A stretch of 5,377 nt of DNA, from the NCBI GenBank assembly GCA_002715545.1, contig PAZI01000018.1, positions 1 through 5,377 on the forward strand, in the 5' to 3' direction. Made by a program: the position numbers and the translations under genes. Under the pieces are notes generated by a model. The model saw only the letters and a list, made by a program, of their open reading frames with translations. It was not told where the DNA came from and did not search any database. Of the stretch, positions 1 through 4,063 are shown piece after piece; the stretch's first letter is position 1, and each line of letters opens with the position of its first letter. The stretch comes from Methanobacteriota archaeon. GTDB taxonomy: Archaea; Thermoplasmatota; Poseidoniia; Poseidoniales; SP79.

Positions 1-216
1 GATTCCATCGTATCCTTCTGCATTGAACGTCGATTCAAGAACATCGGCAGCATTGGAACTGTAACCTGAAAAAATCTCTGACAATGATTGGATGACTCTT
101 TCAGGAGTTCGGGCAAGGCCTTCGCGGAGTGAAGAATCAGAATCAATGGATTCGATGTACCGTAGGAGTGTATCAACGGCTTCTTCTGCTTTCTGTACGC
201 TTGGAACTCCAGTCAT
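1..216 (-). CDS. folE: GTP cyclohydrolase I (type I, FolE), N-terminal 72 residues, partial
   Basis: FolE converts GTP to 7,8-dihydroneopterin triphosphate plus formate in the cytosol, the entry step to pterin, folate-like and 7-deazaguanine compounds. I translated the reverse strand from the ATG at 214-216; the frame stays open to base 1, so only the N-terminus is present. Recognition rests on the family's N-terminal helical pattern: an A-x3-LL-x2-I helix at residues 13-21, REGLARTPERV at 31-41 and EIFSGY at 47-52, then VLESTF before the expected first strand. The zinc-binding Cys/His and catalytic residues lie beyond the window, so activity cannot be judged. The start is well supported: it overlaps the stop of the RHH gene by 4 bp (ATGA) and has a very purine-rich SD at 220-230. 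This indicates translational coupling to the RHH gene. The downstream pathway in this organism cannot be told from here. Confidence 0.85.
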   Translation of the reverse strand, partial: MTGVPSVQKAEEAVDTLLRYIESIDSDSSLREGLARTPERVIQSLSEIFSGYSSNAADVLESTFNAEGYDGI

Positions 217-443
217 CGGCCTCCCTCCTCGTCCACATTGATGTGAGCCGCTTTTCTTCGCCCATGTCGATCATCAACCGCATCTAGATGGTCGAGTAGT
301 CGCCGACATGCCGTTCTAACGGCATCTGCAATACTGATGAATTTGTGTTCGTCTCCTACGTGGGCCCGCAGGTCGTCGAGTATTTCACGGGGCATGTCGA
401 GGCTAATCTTAGGCACACCCTTGGCGAATACCTTAGTATTCAT
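213..443 (-). CDS. Small ribbon-helix-helix (CopG/Arc-type) DNA-binding protein
   Basis: A 76-residue protein with the ribbon-helix-helix layout of dimeric repressors: a short strand with alternating residues, PKISLDMP (11-18), helix A about 19-32 (REILDDLRAHVGDE), a turn, and helix B about 37-56 (SIADAVRTACRRLLDHLDAV). In this fold the N-terminal strands of the dimer enter the DNA major groove. The charged tail (57-76, with DDRHGRRK) is probably disordered; its last residues are dictated by the folE SD. The gene follows the NatB-type permease by 15 bp and overlaps folE by 4 bp, so a role in controlling folE or its own expression is plausible but inferred. No toxin partner of usual type is adjacent, which makes an antitoxin less likely. 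No SD precedes the ATG, and the start region carries phased inverted repeats that could be its own operator. Confidence 0.75.
   Translation of the reverse strand: MNTKVFAKGVPKISLDMPREILDDLRAHVGDEHKFISIADAVRTACRRLLDHLDAVDDRHGRRKAAHINVDEEGGR
220..230 (-). promoter_or_regulatory. Strong Shine-Dalgarno site for folE
   Basis: Read on the minus strand the site is GAGGAGGGAGG, ending 3 bases before the folE ATG at 216. It is embedded in the last codons of the RHH gene and encodes that protein's Glu-Glu-Gly-Gly tail. It fixes the folE start and argues for re-initiation directly after the RHH stop codon. Confidence 0.7.
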
Positions 444-454
444 ATGGTATTCGC
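424..454. promoter_or_regulatory. Inverted/direct repeat cluster at the RHH gene start (candidate operator)
   Basis: A perfect 9-bp inverted repeat, GCGAATACC (424-432) and GGTATTCGC (446-454), flanks a third half-site, AGTATTC (436-442). The core hexamers lie at 426-431 (GAATAC), 437-442 (GTATTC) and 447-452 (GTATTC), so steps are 11 and 10 bp, about one helical turn each. The cluster covers the RHH start codon (441-443). RHH repressors commonly bind tandem half-sites at their own promoter or start; binding here is inferred. An RNA hairpin hiding the start codon in its loop is an alternative reading. Confidence 0.45.
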
Positions 455-458
455 TTAG

Positions 459-1685
459 TCATGATATCGAGCCAATCAACTCTTCCCTACGAAATGATCT
501 AGCTGCAAAAACAAGAGAGAGACCTGCATAGAGTAGAGATGTGGCTACCCAAATCGTCACATGAGCAATTCGAGTTGTCCCTGCGAGGGCTTCGCGCATC
601 CCAAGCAGCACGTTGACGACCGGTACTCCGTACCAGAACATGGATAGTCCCTCTAACCTCACCGCTTGAGCGATGAGAATCGGTGCAAGCAATAGAAGTG
701 TGGCTGGCGTCAATGCAGTCCCTGCTTCACGCACTGAAGCAGAACGAACCGCTATAGCAAGTTGGATTGCCACGATCATTACAGTGAACAGCAGTAGGGC
801 GAGGACGAGCAGAAGTACTGTTGTGAGTCCAAGATTCGGCGGAGTCAACTCGGGTGCTCCGCGTAATAATACCCATATCCCTGCTGCAAATCCTAGCCCT
901 TGCATGATTGCACCTGCGCCTGCGAAGGTTGCAACTGCCAACCATTTACCGGTCAAGGCTTCGATGCGAGTGATAGGTGCACCAAGGAGTGCCTCAAGGG
1001 TCCCTCTCTCTCTCTCACCCGCAGTCAGGTCGATTGCAGGCTGAATCGCCATCGTTGCAGTCCAGAGTGTTGCAAGTGCTGGAACGAAATATGAGAGCAA
1101 TTGACCAGTTCTCTCTGCATCATCTGCAGTATCTGTATCTTCCTTTGCAGTCAAGCGTACTGGATCGAGTGTGGCATTGACATCGAGGTTTGCAGCGCTG
1201 ATTCGTTTCTCGACAAGAACCTCTGACCAATCAGTCAGAGCCTGAACCAACCTGCCTTGTGCTATGGCAGAGGAATTATCTGTCGAGGTGTAATATATCG
1301 TGCATTCATACACTGTTGTGTTCCCCTCTTGAACCGGGAATATCTGTAGGATTGCTTCAACATCTTCATTCAGCAATCTCTGCTCAAGGAGTCCATGTTC
1401 ACCAGCCTGCATTGGTTCAACAGTCCACTCAAGTAATCTGCCTTCCATGTGGGTGTAGAATTCCTCTGGAGTCGAATTCGAATTGGAGACTTGGACCTCT
1501 ACCTGAAGAACCGTCTCTTCCCAAGCGACATGTTGGGCGTACAGTACCGAGGGGACAAGGTACATCAAGAGTGGGAACGCGAGGATGGGAATCGCCACAA
1601 TTGCTAGAAGTGAGCGCCAATCTCTGATGAACTCAAGCATCTCCTTACCCCATATTGTTCGGATGCGTGACCATCTGCTCATCAT
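459..1685 (-). CDS. ABC-2 type permease, NatB-like (sodium-efflux class)
   Basis: Membrane subunit of an ABC exporter, 408 residues. It has a cytosolic N-terminus, TM1 about 26-50, a large extracytoplasmic domain about 51-196 with four N-x-S/T sequons, then TM2 about 197-220, the coupling motif GERERGTLEALLGAPITR (223-240) typical of NatB-type permeases, and further membrane segments about 247-274, 286-312, 325-343 and 374-395. The C-terminus SFRREELI also fits the family. The frame is open for 12 more codons upstream, but the ATG at 1683-1685 overlaps the ATPase stop by 4 bp (ATGA) and has an SD (GGAGGCGAGGA) just ahead; the next codon, ATG at 1680-1682, is also possible. It pairs with the ATPase encoded immediately upstream. 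Bacillus NatAB exports Na+, but the class also covers other exporters and the substrate cannot be read from sequence. Confidence 0.85.
   Translation of the reverse strand: MMSRWSRIRTIWGKEMLEFIRDWRSLLAIVAIPILAFPLLMYLVPSVLYAQHVAWEETVLQVEVQVSNSNSTPEEFYTHMEGRLLEWTVEPMQAGEHGLLEQRLLNEDVEAILQIFPVQEGNTTVYECTIYYTSTDNSSAIAQGRLVQALTDWSEVLVEKRISAANLDVNATLDPVRLTAKEDTDTADDAERTGQLLSYFVPALATLWTATMAIQPAIDLTAGERERGTLEALLGAPITRIEALTGKWLAVATFAGAGAIMQGLGFAAGIWVLLRGAPELTPPNLGLTTVLLLVLALLLFTVMIVAIQLAIAVRSASVREAGTALTPATLLLLAPILIAQAVRLEGLSMFWYGVPVVNVLLGMREALAGTTRIAHVTIWVATSLLYAGLSLVFAARSFRREELIGSIS
1004..1016. repeat. Short (CT)n/(GA)n dinucleotide tract inside the permease gene
   Basis: Six CT units plus a C (13 bp). 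On the coding strand the GA run encodes the Glu-Arg-Glu-Arg of the conserved permease coupling motif. A one-unit slip would shift the frame. The motif is conserved at protein level, so the tract is probably a by-product of codon choice (GAG and AGA). Confidence 0.6.
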
Positions 1686-2500
1686 TCCTCGCCTCCTACA
1701 CCAGTGATACGTGACCACCACTGGCTGACTCGCCCCTCTTCTTCAGTGGCTCCAGTAGGCCGGGCTCTCTCATTAGTCCACCTTACGAAGGCCATCTCAA
1801 GATCTCCCTCATCTTCTGGTTCTAGCATCTCTTCGGGTCTTCCATTGGCGACGATACGGCCGTTGTGCATGACAATCATACCATCACATATTCGTGCAGC
1901 TTCGTCGAGCTGATGTGTACTATAGACGATGATGCGTCCCTCGTCTGCGATACTTCGAACCATGCTTCTCACTTCACGGGCAGAAGTGACATCAAGACCT
2001 CCAGTTGGTTCATCCAGAAGGAGAACTGGTGGCTCATGGATCAGTGCTCGCATGAGTGCTGTCTTCTGCCGCATCCCTCTGCTGAATCCACGGGTAGCGC
2101 GGTTGAGGTCGCTGAAGATGCCCAATTGCTTTGCCATCTCTTCACATCTTTTTCGAGCGATCCCATCCTCCACTCCGTGCAGTCGGGAGTGATATCGTAC
2201 GTTTTCCCAGGCCGTTAGACGTTGATACAATCCGGTGCCCTCGGGGAGAATTCCTAGGTGCTTGCGTGGTAGAGATCCAGACTCATCTCCTTCCACATGT
2301 ATGGTCACAGTACCCGTATCCGGCTCTAGGACCGTCGACATTAAGCGAAGAAGTGTCGTTTTACCTGCACCATTTCCACCGACAAGGGCAATGATGCCAC
2401 TTTCACTAAGATTGAGGGTGACTCCATTGACTGCAACGATGTGTCCGAATGCTTTGGTGACTCCTTCAAGGTGAATGCTGGCGGCAACCCCGCCAACCAT
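1682..2500 (-). CDS. ABC transporter ATPase, NatA-like
   Basis: Cytosolic nucleotide-binding subunit, 272 residues, that should power the permease encoded next to it. Motifs in order: Walker A GGNGAGKTT (41-49), Q-loop region LGILPEGTGLYQRLTAWEN (82-100), signature FSRGMRQK (139-146), Walker B VLLLDEPT (159-166), D-loop GGLD (167-170) and switch histidine H196 in STHQLDEA. All are intact apart from the Q-loop glutamine, where LPEG reads Glu; LPEG-like Q-loops are familiar in NatA and related ABC-2 ATPases. A C-terminal tail after about 225 includes DLEMAFVRW, common in this class. The frame is open to an ATG at 2533, but the ATG at 2498-2500 sits 4 bp after the stop of the preceding gene and begins right before the first ABC strand, so it is preferred. 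The 3' end overlaps the permease start by 4 bp. Confidence 0.88.
   Translation of the reverse strand: MVGGVAASIHLEGVTKAFGHIVAVNGVTLNLSESGIIALVGGNGAGKTTLLRLMSTVLEPDTGTVTIHVEGDESGSLPRKHLGILPEGTGLYQRLTAWENVRYHSRLHGVEDGIARKRCEEMAKQLGIFSDLNRATRGFSRGMRQKTALMRALIHEPPVLLLDEPTGGLDVTSAREVRSMVRSIADEGRIIVYSTHQLDEAARICDGMIVMHNGRIVANGRPEEMLEPEDEGDLEMAFVRWTNERARPTGATEEEGRVSQWWSRITGVGGEE
1686..1696 (-). promoter_or_regulatory. Shine-Dalgarno site for the permease gene
   Basis: On the minus strand GGAGGCGAGGA directly precedes the permease ATG at 1685. It lies inside the last codons of the ATPase gene (Gly-Gly-Glu-Glu tail). It supports the start that overlaps the ATPase stop over the longer open frame to 1721. 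Confidence 0.6.
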
Positions 2501-2504
2501 GTTC

Positions 2505-2807
2505 TCACGATTCCTGCTGCTCGATAGCTGCATCTAATCCGGGGTGGACCTCTTCGATGCGCTGGGCTCGCTCAATCATCGAATTCAGATGTCGGGTGAC
2601 TTCGGAGGGGTCCACCTCGAGTCCCACGAGCGTGGCAAGGACTTCGAGACCTCCTTGGATTGCACCCGCCGCAAGGAATGCATCGATTGTGATGTCACCA
2701 TTGTGACGTAGGATGTCCAAACGTTCTGCAAGCCTGTCGTGTTCAGCACGGACGGTACCGGGTTCGAGGTCCTCTTCTTTGAGTAGACGGCGCAACAGAC
2801 TGTCCAT
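2505..2807 (-). CDS. Hypothetical 100-residue helical protein
   Basis: I do not recognise a family. The protein is acidic, has no cysteine and looks almost all helical: a charged N-terminal helix (MDSLLRRLLKEEDLE), a second about 18-35, a more hydrophobic stretch 41-65 (AFLAAGAIQGGLEVLATLVGLEV) that carries Glu and Asp and so is a weak membrane candidate, and an amphipathic C-terminal helix about 67-86 (SEVTRHLNSMIERAQRIEEV). It lies 2 bp after the thioredoxin-fold gene and 4 bp before the NatA-type gene, which places it in the same transcript. The start is supported by GAGGA at 2814-2818, six bases ahead of the ATG. A small cytosolic accessory or scaffold for the exporter is possible, but this is inferred only from position. 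The tight packing and good SD argue that it is a real gene. Confidence 0.7.
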   Translation of the reverse strand: MDSLLRRLLKEEDLEPGTVRAEHDRLAERLDILRHNGDITIDAFLAAGAIQGGLEVLATLVGLEVDPSEVTRHLNSMIERAQRIEEVHPGLDAAIEQQES

Positions 2808-2809
2808 AT

Positions 2810-3970
2810 TCAGTCCTCGCGATGTGGATGCTTTGATGCTTGTGCTTTAGTATGGACCATGCAGGCAAGAACGAATAGACTCAATGTGGCCGTTACAGAT
2901 GCTGCGGGAATTCCTTGTTCTGGAGTAGCTGCACACCCCATCTCTGTGCAGGCCCAAGTTCCACTTGAGCAAGTACACGTATTGCATCCGTCCCCAGAGG
3001 GCTTGGAATCACCGGGTGCACATTCCTCATCCATCCCTGCTTCTGAACCAGCGGGATAGTTGTCCGAGGTTGAGAGGTCGGTCCATTCGATGAATAGCAC
3101 AAGATGGATGTCGTGGTCATCCCATGCTCCGGGCAGTGATAGGTCATGAGTACCTGACAGCCCACCTCCAAGGTCATACCAAGCCCTTGCAACATGAGGG
3201 TAGTATGATTGGCCATTTGACCCATCATGATAGATCATATCTTCGATGGCGGCAGCTCGGACTTGAATAGAATGGGTTGCACAATCCCCCGTAACGATGA
3301 GCGTAGCACCTTCTATGTCGCATTCAAGTCCCCCTGCAGGTCTTGCATCCGTTGAGAGATTGTAGGAGAGGATCCCGGTTGAGTTGCCAGTCACATCCCA
3401 CTTGAATTCGAGGTTACCCATAGGTGACCAACCTGCTGCAGTGGTCAGTGAGACGTTGTATTCATCAGATAACTCGTCGAGTACCTCGGCTCTGGTTCCC
3501 AGATGCATCCACGAACCACCTACAATTGCAGTTGGAGCAATCATTCGGTATCTTCCTCCACTTGCTGGATCTGCAGCAGTGGCATCTCCATAGCGATTTG
3601 ACCATCGCTCATCCCCATCTTCAGAGCCGAATGGATCGTTTGTAGTATTGTGGACATGGATGCGAACCACGTCTCTTTGTGCCAGTGCCTCATCCATGGA
3701 ATGTTCTGTTTTCACACAATTGGTGCACCATACCGCTGTGTACGCCTCTATGACTGGGCGGAGTTCTGAAAGATTCATGCTCACCTCAAAGGATGCGTTG
3801 GCCAACATCTCGATACCTCCAATGATACCTCCCGAATGATTCGTTGCCGGTGAGGCTACCTCTGTGACTTGGGTCCCAGAAGCAGTGCTGGTCAAGGCGA
3901 GCAGAGCGATGACAATAAGAACCACTCCTGTGAATCTGCGTCGTTCACTGGGCCACACCACCGACATCAT
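2810..3970 (-). CDS. Secreted/anchored thioredoxin-fold protein with pacifastin-type cysteine module
   Basis: A 386-residue extracytoplasmic protein. Order: basic N-terminus and hydrophobic signal segment (about 10-30, RRRFTGVVLIVIALLALTS); thioredoxin-like domain about 65-180 with WCTNC (C82, C85) and the cis-proline loop MIAPTAIVGG (P146); a beta-rich region about 182-309 with YYPHVARAWYDLGGG, resembling the C-terminal part of Omp28-type proteins (tentative); a six-cysteine module 317-346 (C317, C329, C332, C334, C341, C346) matching the pacifastin spacing C-x11-C-N-x-C-x-C-x2-G-x3-C-T-x3-C; and a hydrophobic C-terminal anchor about 356-372 followed by a basic tail. Seven N-x-S/T sequons all precede residue 210. 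The likely job is thiol-disulfide exchange outside the cell. The frame is open to an ATG at 4063, but that start abuts the divergent gene's ATG; the ATG at 3968-3970 gives a standard signal peptide and leaves room for promoters. ATG 3965-3967 is equally possible. Confidence 0.8.
   Translation of the reverse strand: MMSVVWPSERRRFTGVVLIVIALLALTSTASGTQVTEVASPATNHSGGIIGGIEMLANASFEVSMNLSELRPVIEAYTAVWCTNCVKTEHSMDEALAQRDVVRIHVHNTTNDPFGSEDGDERWSNRYGDATAADPASGGRYRMIAPTAIVGGSWMHLGTRAEVLDELSDEYNVSLTTAAGWSPMGNLEFKWDVTGNSTGILSYNLSTDARPAGGLECDIEGATLIVTGDCATHSIQVRAAAIEDMIYHDGSNGQSYYPHVARAWYDLGGGLSGTHDLSLPGAWDDHDIHLVLFIEWTDLSTSDNYPAGSEAGMDEECAPGDSKPSGDGCNTCTCSSGTWACTEMGCAATPEQGIPAASVTATLSLFVLACMVHTKAQASKHPHRED
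2814..2818 (-). promoter_or_regulatory. Shine-Dalgarno site for the 100-residue protein
   Basis: GAGGA on the minus strand, six bases upstream of the ATG at 2805-2807. It overlaps the last codons of the thioredoxin-fold gene, whose stop is at 2810-2812. Confidence 0.55.
2881..2970 (-). other. Region coding for C-terminal anchor and start of the cysteine-module linker
   Basis: This covers the end of the six-cysteine module (CTEMGC) and the tail PEQGIPAASV followed by a hydrophobic run, TATLSLFVLACMV; the basic residues (HTKAQASKHPHR) follow just downstream. A short Pro/Gly motif, a membrane helix and a basic cluster is the three-part layout of archaeosortase-type C-terminal signals and of simple tail anchors. 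No canonical PGF or PEF motif is present, so sorting is only a possibility. Confidence 0.35.
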
Positions 3971-3990
3971 CTGATGCTTCGTCAGACATC

Positions 3991-3997
3991 TTTTCAA
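3991..3997 (-). promoter_or_regulatory. Weak candidate TATA box for the minus-strand operon
   Basis: On the minus strand TTGAAAA occupies -27 to -21 relative to the ATG at 3970, the distance expected for an archaeal TATA element of a leaderless transcript. The match to a TATA consensus is poor and the flanks are GC-rich. Confidence 0.25.
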
Positions 3998-4040
3998 CCA
4001 AGCGGTCAGGCGGACGAGGATTCTTGACCGACATGCTGCT

Positions 4041-4053
4041 CCCTGAGTCAGGG
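4041..4053. promoter_or_regulatory. Perfect 13-bp palindrome CCCTGAGTCAGGG (candidate operator)
   Basis: Two 6-bp arms around a central G, ending 10 bp before the plus-strand ATG at 4064. This position would suit a repressor site over a transcription start. As RNA it could form only a 4-bp stem with a 5-base loop, so a protein-binding site is more likely than a hairpin. Binding protein unknown. Confidence 0.4.
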
Positions 4054-4063
4054 GCGAGCTCAT

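Larger units (their letters stand above)
3971..4063. promoter_or_regulatory. Divergent intergenic region between the two thioredoxin-fold genes
   Basis: If the minus-strand gene starts at 3970, 93 bp separate the divergent starts. The region holds an AT-rich candidate box (3991-3997), an inverted repeat CGGTCA (4003-4008) / TGACCG (4025-4030) with centres 22 bp apart, and a perfect 13-bp palindrome (4041-4053). GTCAG recurs at 3981, 4005 and 4047. Neither divergent start has a convincing SD, which fits leaderless transcripts. Shared control of both genes is inferred. Confidence 0.45.

Noticed and set aside
213..443. RHH protein as the antitoxin of a toxin-antitoxin pair
   Set aside because: The overlapping partner is FolE and the other neighbour is an ABC permease; no RelE-, VapC- or MazF-like gene is adjacent.
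462..470. GATATC at 463-468 as a TATA box for the RHH gene
   Set aside because: The AT core lies at about -24 to -21 from the ATG, slightly too close for a leaderless start, and the match is poor; kept only as a possibility.
673..1044. Plus-strand ORF of 123 codons opposite the permease gene
   Set aside because: Low-complexity Ser/Ala/Arg-rich translation with no motif; an antisense shadow of a well-recognised permease.
1686..1721. Longer permease start at ATG 1721 (12 extra residues)
   Set aside because: The region is the 3' end of the ATPase gene and contains the SD that serves the ATG at 1685.
2501..2533. Longer ATPase start at ATG 2533 (11 extra residues)
   Set aside because: It would overlap the 100-residue gene by 29 bp; the ATG at 2500 follows that gene's stop by 4 bp and directly precedes the ABC domain.
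2893..3228. Minus-strand ORF of 111 codons in another frame of the thioredoxin-fold gene
   Set aside because: The gene's own frame encodes the beta-rich region and the cysteine module; this frame shows no motif.
3945..3989. Tiny minus-strand ORF (14 codons, starting MSDEASDD) overlapping the start of the thioredoxin-fold gene in another frame
   Set aside because: The acidic start looks protein-like, but the ORF is very short, has no SD and ends inside the neighbouring gene. A leader peptide or an old frameshifted start cannot be excluded, yet nothing supports it.
3971..4063. 31-codon N-terminal extension of the thioredoxin-fold protein (start at ATG 4061-4063)
   Set aside because: It would abut the divergent ATG with no room for either promoter, puts a long basic stretch before the signal segment, and covers the palindrome. 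The ATG at 3970 gives a normal signal peptide.
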